From: JANQQZ01 sp036751825
GTDB taxonomy: Bacteria > Planctomycetota > Phycisphaerae > Phycisphaerales > UBA1924
Assembly: GCA_036751825.1 (NCBI GenBank)
Contig: DAIOTV010000001.1
Span: 24,376-88,375 of the forward strand
Direction of reading: 5' to 3'
Length of the DNA: 64,000 bases
Shown here: one piece after another, positions 24,588-33,487 of the stretch
Layout of the letters: each line of letters begins with the position of its first letter
Position numbering within the stretch: position 1 is the first letter of the stretch
Made by a program: the position numbers and the translations under genes
The notes under the pieces: generated by a model
The model's input: the letters and a program-made list of their open reading frames with translations, nothing else
What the model was told of the DNA's origin: nothing
The model's database searches: none

Positions 24588-24893
24588 ATGTCTGACCCGG
24601 TCGGACTCATCCACAGCACCGGCGGCACGGGGCCCGCGAAGGCGAACCGCCCTGGCGAGCAGGCGGCTAACGCCGACGGCTTCCGTGACCTGCTGATGGC
24701 CAACATCAACCAGGTCAACAAGCTCCAGCAGGACGCCACCCGCGCCATCGAAGACCTCCAGACCGGGCAGCGCGACGATGTCGAGGGCGTGCTGCTCGCC
24801 ACGGCCAAGGCCGACACCGCCTTCCGCCTGCTCCAGCAGGTCCGCAACAAGGTGTTCGAGGCCTACCGGGAGATCCAGCAGATCCGCGTCTGA
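24588..24893 (+). CDS. fliE: flagellar hook-basal body protein FliE
   Basis: A 101-residue protein joining the MS ring to the rod. The C-terminal two-thirds (FRDLLMANINQVNKLQQDA ... DVEGVLLATAKADTAFRLLQQVRNKVFEAYREI) fits the FliE family closely; the N-terminal 25 residues are low-complexity. Third gene of the flgBC-fliE group. The following 195-bp gap, which carries a motif also found upstream of the TPR gene, suggests that a new transcript may begin at fliF. Confidence 0.94.
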   Translation: MSDPVGLIHSTGGTGPAKANRPGEQAANADGFRDLLMANINQVNKLQQDATRAIEDLQTGQRDDVEGVLLATAKADTAFRLLQQVRNKVFEAYREIQQIRV

Positions 24894-24918
24894 CGCCGCA
24901 GCTTTGCTGACGCGCGAA

Positions 24919-24936
24919 ATCGGCATCTTCTGCGCG
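24919..24936 (+). repeat. 18-bp motif shared with the start of the flagellar cluster
   Basis: The 18 nt here match 18121-18138 at 15 of 18 positions (ATCGGC, three variable bases, TTCTGCGCG). Both copies lie in the longest noncoding gaps of the flagellar cluster, before fliF and before the TPR gene, in the same orientation. A shared regulator or promoter element is likely but unproven. Confidence 0.4.
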
Positions 24937-25088
24937 GCCAATCTTGCGCGTCGCATTTCGTGATGCGCAAGTTCAAGCAGCGTGCGCACTCCTGCCGACA
25001 TCGTTCGTGGTGATGGGGCTCGCCCGGCGGCGCAGCGCGCCGGACCTGAACGAGGATCGTTCAGCCCCCACCCCGGCACGGAGGCCCT

Positions 25089-26804
25089 GTGAACGCGATC
25101 CAGCGGATCATCCGGAACATCGGCGAGCAGCTCGGCAAGCTGTCGCCCACGACGCGCCTGCTTATCGCGTCAACCGTTGTGATCTTCGTGATGGCCTTCA
25201 TCATGGTGGGCCTCTACGCGGGCTCGCCCGACCGGGCCGAGATCTACCAGGGCGCCGAGGCCTCTGTAAAGCAGCAGGCCGTCACGCAGCTGCGGTCCAA
25301 GGGCATCCACGCCGAGCTCGACAGCCAGGGCCGGCTGCTGGTGCCGCCGGGCGACGCCTCGCTGGCGATGGGCGTTCTGGCCGAGGGCGGCGTGCTGCCC
25401 GCGGACGGCGCCGTGCTCTTCGGCAACCTTGCCGAGCACATGAAGTGGACCAATCCGCGCGAGATGAACCAGCAGATGATGCGGATGGCGCTGCAGAGCG
25501 AGCTCGAGCGGACGATCGCGAACTTCCCGTCGATGCGGTCGGCCCGGGTGTTTCTCGATGTGCCCGAGCCCGTGGGCATCGGGATGGCGGCCCGCATGCC
25601 GACCGCGTCGGTCAGCGTCATGACCTCGGGCGGCTCGCCCGTGACGCAGAACCAGGTCGACGCCGTCGCTCGGCTCGTGGCCAAGGCGGTCTCGGGCCTG
25701 CAGCTGCGCGACATCTCGGTGATCGACGCGGCGAACAGCCGGTACCTCTCGCCGCGGACGGACGACGAAGCAGTCGCGACGAGCTACCTCGAGCACCAGG
25801 GCAAGGTGGAGCAGCAGTTCGAGCGCAAGGTGCGGAGCCTGCTCTCGCACATCCCGGGCGTTGCCGTCGCCGTGACCGCGGCCGTGGACGTCAAGAAGGT
25901 CACCAGCCGCCAGGAACGGTTCCTCGACGACGGGAAGGGCACGGTCTCGGCGCTCGCCGAAGAGCAGACCAACGACGAGACGCAGAACTCGAACAACACC
26001 GCCGCCGAGCCCGGCGTGCGGCCCAACACGGGGGCGGACATCAACACCGGTCCGTCGGGCGGCCCCGAGTTCGTGAGCGCCGACGCGACCACGCGCTTCG
26101 AGACGCGCTTCGGCTCGGAGATCACCAGCACGATCGATCCTCGCGGGATGGCGACGCAGATGGCGGTGTCGATCCAGGTGCCGCGCAGCTACATCGCGGC
26201 GTTGCTCGCTTCCGCTGGCGGAGACGGGGCCGACGAAGCCGCCGCGCCCGACGAGGCCGCGATCCTCGAGCGGTTCGAGGCCGAGCGTCGGAGCATCGCC
26301 TCGCTGATTCAGCCGCATCTCCCGGCCGTCACCGCGGCAGACGGCACGCTGGCCCGCGCCGGCGAGGTCGCCGTCGGGCTCATGGCGAGCGATCCGGCGA
26401 TGCTCGTCGCCGGGCCCGGCTCGGGCGCGGGCGTGGGCCTTGGCTTCATGTCACCCGGCGGCTCGTCGGGCGTGCTCGGCATCGGGGGCGGGCTGATCGA
26501 GAAGGCCGTGCTGCTGGTGCTCGCGGGCGTCGCGGTCGGCATGATGCTGCTGATGGTGCGCAAGGCGACACGCAAGATGGAGATGCCGTCGGCCGAAGAG
26601 ATCGTTGGCATCCCGCCCGCTCTCGACGGGCTGGGCGAGATCGTCGGCGAGGCCGACGAGTCGGAAACGCCCATGGAGGGCATCGAGGTGTCGCCCAGCG
26701 ATGTGAACGCCAGCCGGTTGCTTCAGCAGGTGTGTGAGCTGGTCAGCGAGCGACCCGATATCGCCGGCCGCCTGCTGAGCCGCTGGGTGGATCCCGACAA
26801 CTGA
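25089..26804 (+). CDS. fliF: flagellar MS-ring protein FliF
   Basis: A 571-residue MS-ring protein of the inner membrane. The first membrane helix is at about 22-45 (LLIASTVVIFVMAFIMVGLY); the YscJ/FliF ring domains (ARVFLDVPEP; ASVSVMTSGG; VDAVARLVAKAVSGL) occupy residues about 55-260; the second membrane helix is near 470-490; the acidic C-terminus that binds FliG ends at LLSRWVDPD. A GTG start at 25089 follows a GGAGG at 25080-25084. Separated from fliE by 195 bp. Confidence 0.96.
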   Translation: MNAIQRIIRNIGEQLGKLSPTTRLLIASTVVIFVMAFIMVGLYAGSPDRAEIYQGAEASVKQQAVTQLRSKGIHAELDSQGRLLVPPGDASLAMGVLAEGGVLPADGAVLFGNLAEHMKWTNPREMNQQMMRMALQSELERTIANFPSMRSARVFLDVPEPVGIGMAARMPTASVSVMTSGGSPVTQNQVDAVARLVAKAVSGLQLRDISVIDAANSRYLSPRTDDEAVATSYLEHQGKVEQQFERKVRSLLSHIPGVAVAVTAAVDVKKVTSRQERFLDDGKGTVSALAEEQTNDETQNSNNTAAEPGVRPNTGADINTGPSGGPEFVSADATTRFETRFGSEITSTIDPRGMATQMAVSIQVPRSYIAALLASAGGDGADEAAAPDEAAILERFEAERRSIASLIQPHLPAVTAADGTLARAGEVAVGLMASDPAMLVAGPGSGAGVGLGFMSPGGSSGVLGIGGGLIEKAVLLVLAGVAVGMMLLMVRKATRKMEMPSAEEIVGIPPALDGLGEIVGEADESETPMEGIEVSPSDVNASRLLQQVCELVSERPDIAGRLLSRWVDPDN

Positions 26805-26829
26805 GCACGATCGCTCCGGAGTTCTCGCA

Positions 26830-27867
26830 ATGCCCCGTCGGCCCGGCGAAAAGCTGCCCACCAACCCCGAAGAGCTCGAGGGCCTGACCAAGGCCGCGAT
26901 TCTCCTGCTCGCGCTCGAGCCTGAAAAGGCGTCGTCCGTGCTGAAGTCGATGGACGCCGAGAGCGTCGAAGAGGTGACGCGCGAGCTGGCGGGTCTGGGC
27001 CGGGTGCCGCCTGAGCTGCTCCGCGCGGTCGTGGCGGAGTTCTACGCCACCGCCTCGGCGATGCAGCACGCCGCCGAGGGCAGCCTCGAGCACGCCCGAA
27101 CGCTGCTCAACGAGGCGCTGGATCCCAAGCTCGCCGCCAAGGTGATGCAGCAGATCCAGACGCAGGTGCAGAAGACGCCGTTCTCGTTTCTCCAGCGCGC
27201 GGAAAGCGAGAACCTGCTGACGTTCATCCAGGACGAGCACCCGCAGACGATCGCGCTGATCACCTGTCACCTGCCGCACCACAAGGCGAGCGAGGTGCTC
27301 ATGGGCCTGCCGATGCAGAAGCAGATCGAGGTGATCAAGCGCATCGCGAACATGGAGCAGACGAACCCGCAGGTCATCCGCGAGGTGGAGAAGGGCCTCG
27401 AGAGCCGCCTGAGCTCGATGCTCGTGCAGTCGACCGAGAAAATGGGCGGCGTGCCCACCGTCAGCGAGATCCTCAACCTCGCCGACCGCTCGACCGAGAA
27501 GTCGATCCTCGAGGGCCTCGAGGCCGAGGATCCGGACCTCGTCGAGCAGATCCGACGGCTCATGTTCGTCTTCGAGGATGTGCTGCTGGTCGACGACCGC
27601 GGCATCCAGTCGGTGCTCAAGGAGGTCGACAACGAGGAGCTCAGCCTCGCGCTCAAGACCGCGAGCAAGGAGCTGCAGGAGAAGATCCTTGGCAACATGT
27701 CCGAGCGCGCCGCGCAGATGATCAAGGAAGACATGGAGTTCATGGGCCCCGTCCGCGTCAGCGACGTCGAGGCGGCCCAGCAGCGGATCGTCGACATCGT
27801 CCGCCGCCTGGAAGAGGCCGGCGAGATCATCATCCAGGGCCGGGGCGACGCCGAGCTCATCGTGTAG
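26830..27867 (+). CDS. fliG: flagellar motor switch protein FliG
   Basis: A 345-residue rotor protein that binds FliF and interacts with MotA to generate torque. It has the FliG N-domain (LTKAAILLLALEPEKASSVLKSMD), the EHPQTIALI middle motif and the C-terminal torque domain with MFVFEDVLLVDDRGIQSVLKE, including the charged residues that contact the stator. Length and end are normal. Between fliF (26 bp) and fliH (18 bp). Confidence 0.97.
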   Translation: MPRRPGEKLPTNPEELEGLTKAAILLLALEPEKASSVLKSMDAESVEEVTRELAGLGRVPPELLRAVVAEFYATASAMQHAAEGSLEHARTLLNEALDPKLAAKVMQQIQTQVQKTPFSFLQRAESENLLTFIQDEHPQTIALITCHLPHHKASEVLMGLPMQKQIEVIKRIANMEQTNPQVIREVEKGLESRLSSMLVQSTEKMGGVPTVSEILNLADRSTEKSILEGLEAEDPDLVEQIRRLMFVFEDVLLVDDRGIQSVLKEVDNEELSLALKTASKELQEKILGNMSERAAQMIKEDMEFMGPVRVSDVEAAQQRIVDIVRRLEEAGEIIIQGRGDAELIV

Positions 27868-27885
27868 CGATCGAGGAACCGCATC

Positions 27886-28662
27886 ATGCCCGTGCTCAAA
27901 GCCAACTCATCGGCCTACGCGACCCACGACGCCGTCGTGCTCGATCTTGCCGACATCGCCCACCAGGGCGAGGCGATCCTGCGCACCGCGCGAGACGAGG
28001 CCGCCCGCATCGTCGCGCAGGCCCGGGAAGAGCGGGAGCGTCTCATCGGCGACGCGTCGGCGGTGGGCCACCGGGAGGGGTACGCCAAGGGCCTCGCCGA
28101 GGGCCGCGAAGCCGGGAATGTCGCCGGCGAGACCGCCGCCCGCGCCGAGCACGCCGAGCGGCTGCGTGCGCTGCAGTCGGCATGGTCCGAGGCGCTCGAG
28201 GAGTTTCTCTCGCAGCGTGACCATCTGCTCGTCACCTGCAAGACCGATGTGCTGCGGCTCGCGCTCTCGATCGCCGAGCGGATCACGCACCGAACGATCG
28301 CGACGAACGAGTCCGTCGTGTGCGACCAGATCGAGGCCGCGCTCGCCGTGATCGGGAGGCCCTCGCGCGTCCTCGTCGCGGTGAGCCCGGACGACCTCGA
28401 GCTCGCTCGGGACACTCTTCCCGACCTCGCCGCCCGCCTCGAGACGGTCGAGCACGCCGAGCTCGTGGTGGACGAATCGCTCGCGCCGGGGTCCTGCGTG
28501 GTCCGCACCGCCGACGGCGGGCTGATCGACGCGTCCGTGCAGACGCAGCTGCGGCGCATCGCCGAGCTCATCGTTCCCGGCTCGTCCGCCTCGGTCGGCG
28601 CGCGGCCGGCGGACGCGTCGGACGACGGCGAGGCCGAGTCTCGCGGAGAGCTCGCCGCGTGA
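27886..28662 (+). CDS. fliH: flagellar export stator protein FliH
   Basis: A 258-residue protein, the peripheral stalk of the export ATPase complex. Family marks are a long Ala/Glu coiled coil with the GxxxG-like run EGYAKGLAEGREAGNVAGE, and the C-terminal domain (LRLALSIAERITHRTIATNE; LVVDESLAPGSCVV) shared with FliH and V/F-ATPase subunits. Its TGA overlaps the fliI GTG by 4 bp, so the two are translationally coupled. Confidence 0.92.
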   Translation: MPVLKANSSAYATHDAVVLDLADIAHQGEAILRTARDEAARIVAQAREERERLIGDASAVGHREGYAKGLAEGREAGNVAGETAARAEHAERLRALQSAWSEALEEFLSQRDHLLVTCKTDVLRLALSIAERITHRTIATNESVVCDQIEAALAVIGRPSRVLVAVSPDDLELARDTLPDLAARLETVEHAELVVDESLAPGSCVVRTADGGLIDASVQTQLRRIAELIVPGSSASVGARPADASDDGEAESRGELAA

Positions 28663-30038
28663 GCGCGCTCCGAGGCCAACTCGACGTCGCGCAGGCCGCC
28701 CTCCCGATGCTCGTGTCGGGACGCGTCGCAGCCCTGCGGGGCCTGACCGTGCTCGTGACCCAGCTGCCGCTGCCCGTCGGCGCGACCGTCCGGATCATGC
28801 CCGCGGGCGGCCGCCCGCCCATCGCCGGCGAGATCGTGGGCTTCACGCACGAGCAGGCGATCGTCATGCTCTTCGGAGCCGCCAGCGGCGTCCGCCCGGG
28901 GGATCGCGTCGAGGGCGTTCACGCCTCCCCGGCCGCCCCGATCGGCGCGAGCATGCTGGGCCGGGTCGTCGACGCGCTCGGCCGACCGATCGACGACAAG
29001 GGCCCCGTCCGCGACACGGCCATGCTGCCCATCGACGCCGCCCCGCTCGGCGCGATGCAGCGTTCGCGGATCGAGGACCCGCTCCACACGGGCGTGCGTG
29101 CAATCGATCTCATGACCACGATGGGCCGAGGCCAGCGCATGGGCATCTTTGCCGGGCCGGGCGTCGGCAAGAGCACGCTGCTCGGCTCGATCGCCCGCGG
29201 CACGTCCGCCGACATCAATGTCATCGCGCTCGTGGGCGAGCGAGGCCGCGAGGTCCGCGACTTTCTGGAGGGCTCGCTGGGCGACGAGGGCCTGCGCCGG
29301 TCGGTCGTCGTGGTTGCGACGGGCGACGAGCCGCCGCTGATGCGCATCCGGGCGGCGTGGCTGGCCTGCGCGGTCGCCGAGTTCTTTCGCGACCAGGGGC
29401 GCGATGTCATGCTCATGATGGACTCGGTCACCCGCTTCGCGCACGCGCAGCGCCAGGTCGGCCTGTCCGTCGGCGAGCCGCCGGCGACCAAGGGCTACAC
29501 GCCGAGCGTTTTCGCGCAGCTTCCCGTGCTGCTCGAGCGTGCGGGTCCCAGCGAGGCCACCGGTGGCTCGGTGACCGGGCTGTACACGGTGCTCGTCGAG
29601 GGCGACGACATGACCGAGCCCGTTGCCGACGCGGCGCGGGGCATCCTCGACGGGCACATCGTGCTCTCGCGCAAGCTCGCGCAGAAGTCGCACTTCCCCG
29701 CGATCGACGTGCTCGATTCCGTCAGCCGCATCGCCGACGCCATCGTCGATGACCAGCACCGCGTCGCCCGCAACCTGCTGCGTCAGCTGATGGCCGCGTA
29801 CGCGAACGTCGAGGAGCTGGTGCAGATCGGCGCCTACGCGCGTGGTTCCGACCCGGACGCCGATGTGGGCGTCGCGTACCAGAGCCGCATCAACGACATG
29901 CTGCGTCAGCCCGCCGACCTCCGCGCCGACTCCGCTCAGTCGCGCGAGCAGATGCTCCGCATCGCCATGGATGCCGGCGAGCACCTGCGGCGACTCCGCG
30001 CTGCCACGAGCGCCGGCGCTGCCGGCGGGGCGGCGTGA
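28659..30038 (+). CDS. fliI: flagellum-specific export ATPase FliI
   Basis: A 459-residue hexameric ATPase powering flagellar type III export. The P-loop is GPGVGKSTLL, Walker B is VMLMMDSVTRFAHAQR, and the family signature PSVFAQLPVLLERAG follows. The GTG at 28659 overlaps the fliH stop (GTGA); the longer open frame upstream lies within fliH in another frame. It overlaps fliJ by 4 bp. Confidence 0.97.
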   Translation: MSALRGQLDVAQAALPMLVSGRVAALRGLTVLVTQLPLPVGATVRIMPAGGRPPIAGEIVGFTHEQAIVMLFGAASGVRPGDRVEGVHASPAAPIGASMLGRVVDALGRPIDDKGPVRDTAMLPIDAAPLGAMQRSRIEDPLHTGVRAIDLMTTMGRGQRMGIFAGPGVGKSTLLGSIARGTSADINVIALVGERGREVRDFLEGSLGDEGLRRSVVVVATGDEPPLMRIRAAWLACAVAEFFRDQGRDVMLMMDSVTRFAHAQRQVGLSVGEPPATKGYTPSVFAQLPVLLERAGPSEATGGSVTGLYTVLVEGDDMTEPVADAARGILDGHIVLSRKLAQKSHFPAIDVLDSVSRIADAIVDDQHRVARNLLRQLMAAYANVEELVQIGAYARGSDPDADVGVAYQSRINDMLRQPADLRADSAQSREQMLRIAMDAGEHLRRLRAATSAGAAGGAA

Positions 30039-30502
30039 CCGTGGCGCGGTTCCGCTTCAAGCTCGAGCCTGTGCTCCGCCAGCGGCAGATCGCCGAGCGC
30101 AACGAGCAGCTGCGTGTCGCGGCGATCGAGCGGCAGCGGCTGGAACTCGAGGCGGCGCTTCGCGGCCAGCAGCGGCGCATCGAGGCGGAGGAGCGCGCGC
30201 TCGCCGACCTGACCCAGGGCGGGCGCAGCGACGCGGGCACGATCCGCTGGCAGGGCGTCGCGCTCGCCGCGGCTCGGGCGGAAGCGCGGCAGACGGCGCA
30301 GCGGCTGGCGGGCGTGCTGCGGCAGCTGGAGCAGGCCCGCGGCGTGCTCGCGGGCAGGGCCGCCGAACGCCGGGCGATCGAGCTGCTCAAGGAACGCCAG
30401 CGCGCCGAGTTCAAGCGGGTCGAAGACGCGGCGGAGACGCGCGCGCTCGATGATCTGGCGTCGGCCGCCGCCGCGAGCCGTGCCCGGGAGATCGACGAAT
30501 GA
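30035..30502 (+). CDS. fliJ: flagellar FliJ-like export chaperone
   Basis: A 155-residue, highly charged coiled-coil protein (RFRFKLEPVLRQRQIAERNEQ start, typical of FliJ). FliJ connects the FliI ATPase to FlhA. Poorly conserved family; assigned from the N-terminal FxLxxVLxxR pattern, the coiled coil and the position directly after fliI. GTG start overlapping fliI (GTGA) and ATGA overlap with the next gene. Confidence 0.88.
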   Translation: MTVARFRFKLEPVLRQRQIAERNEQLRVAAIERQRLELEAALRGQQRRIEAEERALADLTQGGRSDAGTIRWQGVALAAARAEARQTAQRLAGVLRQLEQARGVLAGRAAERRAIELLKERQRAEFKRVEDAAETRALDDLASAAAASRAREIDE

Positions 30503-31188
30503 AGGCACTGTTCACTGCCGTATCCGTGCTCGCGATCCTGCACCTGATCGCCGTGCTCGGCTTCGTCGGGTGGTTCGTCGGCACGGGCCGGGTCGACGAT
30601 CGGCGTCTCTCGGCGTTGTCGTCGATGGTCGCCGAGAGCACGGCCGCTCGCGACGCCCGCGAGGCCGACGAGGCCGCGGCCGCCGAAGCCGAGGCCCTCG
30701 CCGGCCGGGCCGCCGAAGCCGACATCCCGCTGACCGCCGAGCAGCAGATCGACCGGAAGCTCACGCTGAGCGAGGCGGACCGGCAGGTCGTGCAGCGGAT
30801 GCGCCGCGAGGTGGAGGATCTTCGTCGGGCGCTCGCGGCCGAGCGTGACCTGCTCGACGAGCAGCGGGGCGCGTTCATCGCCGAGCGCGACGCGTTCAAC
30901 CGCGAACGCGACCGCATCGTCGCGACCGAGGGCGACCAGCAGTTCCAGCAGGTCCTCGCGACGCTCAAGACCATGAAGCCGGACCTGGCGCACGAGCTGC
31001 TCTCAACGACAATCGTCCAGGAGCCCGACGGGGAACGCATCGCCGTGGCGTACCTCGACAACCTGCCCCCGCGCAACCGCGCGAAGATCATCGACGAGTT
31101 CAACACGGAAGACCCCGCCCTGGCAGCCCGTTTGCTCGAGCGTCTGCGGACCCGCGGCACCCTCGCCGCCGCAGACGGACCCGAGTGA
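30499..31188 (+). CDS. MotE-like flagellar motility protein
   Basis: A 229-residue protein: N-terminal membrane helix (residues about 5-28), a periplasmic coiled coil, and a C-terminal MgtE_N-like segment (ATLKTMKPDLAHELLSTT; YLDNLPPRNRAKIIDEF; DPALAARLLERL) as in MotE and Bacillus YlxF, which sit at this position in the operon. MotE chaperones the periplasmic motility protein MotC in rhizobia; in Gram-positives the role is unclear. Start ATG overlaps the fliJ stop (ATGA). Confidence 0.82.
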   Translation: MKALFTAVSVLAILHLIAVLGFVGWFVGTGRVDDRRLSALSSMVAESTAARDAREADEAAAAEAEALAGRAAEADIPLTAEQQIDRKLTLSEADRQVVQRMRREVEDLRRALAAERDLLDEQRGAFIAERDAFNRERDRIVATEGDQQFQQVLATLKTMKPDLAHELLSTTIVQEPDGERIAVAYLDNLPPRNRAKIIDEFNTEDPALAARLLERLRTRGTLAAADGPE

Positions 31189-32466
31189 ATGACCCAGATC
31201 GCACCAACCAACAACCAGAGCCGGGGCAATCGCGGCGATCCGCGGGCGATCCCGTCCGACGGCGATGCCCAGGCCTTCCGCGACGCGCTCGCGCAGCAGT
31301 CGCTGAACCAGCTGTCGGCTGCCCTTAATCCGAGCGCAACCTCGAGCCTGCCCGGCGCGGGCGTTGCGCTCGCCGAGGCGACGGCTGCGCCCCCGACCGA
31401 CGCCGCGAGCACCGCCGCCGCCGAACTCGTGCGCCAAGACCGCCAGCAGACCATCCGCGACCGGGGCCTCGACGCCGCGTCGGCTTCGCAGCACGAACTC
31501 AGGTCCCGCACGCCGGCTTCCGCGGATTCGCAGCCGCCTTCGGCCTCGGCCGAGCCCGAGCGGACCGCATCGGAAAGCGTTGAACAGGCCGCTTCGTCGC
31601 GCCCCGTGACGGAGCAGCCCTCCAATCAGTCGCCATCGAACGCGCCCCGGGCGTCGTCGGGTCAGCCCGGCGTGACCCAGAACACCGCGCACGTGCCACC
31701 GACGGCGTCCCCATTGGCCCTGCCCGAGGCCGCCGGCGCTGCGCCGATGGCGCAGCCGGCCGCCGCGGGCCTGGCGGCGTCGGCTGCCCGATCATCCGCC
31801 GCCGTGCAGGCCCTCAGCCGCATCAGCGCAGCCTCGGCTCCGACTAAGCAGAACGCTCCCACGGCCCAGCCCTTCTCGATTGAACGGTCGGCGGCTCGAA
31901 GCGATCGCGCGGCGGATGCCAAGCCGGCGCCGGCGCCGGCGCAGCGATCCGATCCAACCGCGCAGATCCAGCGCGGGCTCGCGCAGGTCCTGCGACAGCA
32001 GGGCGGCACGCTGACCATGAAGCTCACGCCGCACGAGCTCGGCGAGATCAGAATCGCGCTTCAGATCCAGCAGAGCCGCGTCACCGGCACGATCGACGCG
32101 CAGACCATCGCGGCACGCGACTTGCTCAGATCCAACATGGACGCGCTGAAAGCGTCGCTCGAACAGCGGGGCGTCACGGTGGACCGCCTCGAAGTTCGGC
32201 TGCAAGGAGCGGCCGAGAGCGATGCGCAGGCTCGAAGTGGGGCGGAGCCCCGGCACGAGCACGCCAGCGCCAGCGCCGACGCCGGAGGCGGTCGGCACTC
32301 AGGGTCGGCCGGCGGGGAGGATCGCCGCGGCGGCCACCGGGGCGGAGCGCCCGGCGAACCTGATCGCAGCGACGACCGCGGAGCGGCCGCGCCAGTCAGA
32401 GACGATGGGCACGGACGCCCCGATGAGCCCGCTGGACAGTGGCTCCGTCTCGACACCACGGCTTAA
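31189..32466 (+). CDS. fliK: flagellar hook-length control protein FliK
   Basis: A 425-residue protein measuring hook length and switching export specificity. Residues 1-250 are disordered and rich in Ala, Ser, Pro and Gln, as in other FliKs. The conserved Flg_hook domain (LRQQGGTLTMKLTPHELGEIRIALQIQ ... LRSNMDALKASLEQRGVTV) lies at about 265-345, followed by a Gly/His/Asp-rich tail with less biased codon use. Its ATG immediately follows the stop of the MotE-like gene. Confidence 0.9.
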   Translation: MTQIAPTNNQSRGNRGDPRAIPSDGDAQAFRDALAQQSLNQLSAALNPSATSSLPGAGVALAEATAAPPTDAASTAAAELVRQDRQQTIRDRGLDAASASQHELRSRTPASADSQPPSASAEPERTASESVEQAASSRPVTEQPSNQSPSNAPRASSGQPGVTQNTAHVPPTASPLALPEAAGAAPMAQPAAAGLAASAARSSAAVQALSRISAASAPTKQNAPTAQPFSIERSAARSDRAADAKPAPAPAQRSDPTAQIQRGLAQVLRQQGGTLTMKLTPHELGEIRIALQIQQSRVTGTIDAQTIAARDLLRSNMDALKASLEQRGVTVDRLEVRLQGAAESDAQARSGAEPRHEHASASADAGGGRHSGSAGGEDRRGGHRGGAPGEPDRSDDRGAAAPVRDDGHGRPDEPAGQWLRLDTTA

Positions 32467-32548
32467 CCAGACACGCTGGCCCCCGCACGGACGCTTCGGC
32501 CTGGCACAGTGACCCGTGCGCGACCGTTGCGCACGCAGGGGTATCGCC

Positions 32549-32986
32549 ATGACCACGGCCGGCGCTCTCGGCGCGAACACCGGTCTCGATCCTGCCATCA
32601 CGCAGGCCGAGAAGGGGTTCGGCGCACTCGATTCCGACGAGTTCACCAAGATCATCCTTACCGAGCTCGCGAATCAGGATCCGCTCGAGCCCAACGACAC
32701 CGGCGCGCTCCTCGAGCAGCTGTCGACCATCCGTTCCATCGAGAGCGACACCCAGCTGAACGAGACGCTGGGCAGCCTTGTCGACCGGTCCGACTTCTCC
32801 GCCGCGGCATCGCTCATCGGATCGCAGGTGACCACGACCGACAACGGGCTCACGCTCCGAGAGGTCGTGAGCGTCACGCAGAACGGCGACGGCATCAGCG
32901 TGACGCTTGACGACGGGTCGTTCGTGCCCATGTCCTCGATCGTCAGCGTGTTCGGGCCGAACGCCGCCGCGGGCGCCGCCTCATGA
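32549..32986 (+). CDS. flgD: flagellar hook-capping protein FlgD (short form)
   Basis: A 145-residue hook-assembly scaffold. The conserved N-terminal region (FTKIILTELANQDPLEPNDTGALLEQLSTIRSIES) matches FlgD; the C-terminal part (SLIGSQVTTTDNGLT ... GDGISVTLDDG) resembles the compact FlgD/YlxG domain, giving a short protein without the full Tudor-Ig domains of enteric FlgD. The ATG at 32549 has AGGGG 8 nt upstream. Overlaps the next gene (ATGA). Confidence 0.88.
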   Translation: MTTAGALGANTGLDPAITQAEKGFGALDSDEFTKIILTELANQDPLEPNDTGALLEQLSTIRSIESDTQLNETLGSLVDRSDFSAAASLIGSQVTTTDNGLTLREVVSVTQNGDGISVTLDDGSFVPMSSIVSVFGPNAAAGAAS

Positions 32987-33469
32987 CCGGCACGCCCATC
33001 GACATCGTCGGGCTCGCCTCGCTCGCCACCGGAGCCGCCAAGCGGCTCGCCGGCGCGGGGCAGTCGTCGCCCAGCGCCTTCGCCNNNNNNNNNNTTCGCC
33101 GACATGCTCGGCAAGGCACGGTCCGACACCCTGCCGTCGGGCCAGCCGGTCGGGCTCGCGCGGGGCGTCGAGGTCGAACTCTCTGCCGATCAGCTCCAAC
33201 GACTCGCGGTCGCCGCCGATCGCGCCGAGCACCAGGGCGCGCAGACGGCCGTCGTCATGATCGACGGCCGGGCGCTCGAGCTCGACGTTGGCCTGCGTCA
33301 GATCACCGGCGAGGTGAACCCCGACGAGGGCATCCGGCCCGAGATCGATACGTTCCTCTTCGCGCCCCCCGCCGAGCGGCCCTCGGCATCCGTCCCCAGC
33401 GGCGCCCCGCAGAACCCCGATCTGCTCCGCATCCTCGCCCAGAACGGCGCCTTCCCGTCCGATGCCTAA
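32983..33469 (+). CDS. flagellar operon protein, TIGR02530-like, split by a gap
   Basis: A small protein of about 160 residues interrupted by a 10-N gap at 33085-33094. The C-terminal part (GVEVELSADQLQRLAVAADRAEHQG ... VVMIDGRALELDVGLRQITGEV) matches the TIGR02530 flagellar operon family, which lies between flgD and flgE in Bacillus and Clostridium. The two halves are out of frame as given but join if the true gap is a multiple of three. Function unknown. Confidence 0.78.
33085..33094. other. assembly gap of 10 N
   Basis: Ten unresolved bases within the TIGR02530-like gene. The flanking reading frames agree only if the real missing length is a multiple of three, so 10 is a placeholder. Confidence 0.99.
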
Positions 33470-33487
33470 CCCGCAGGAAACCCGCCC

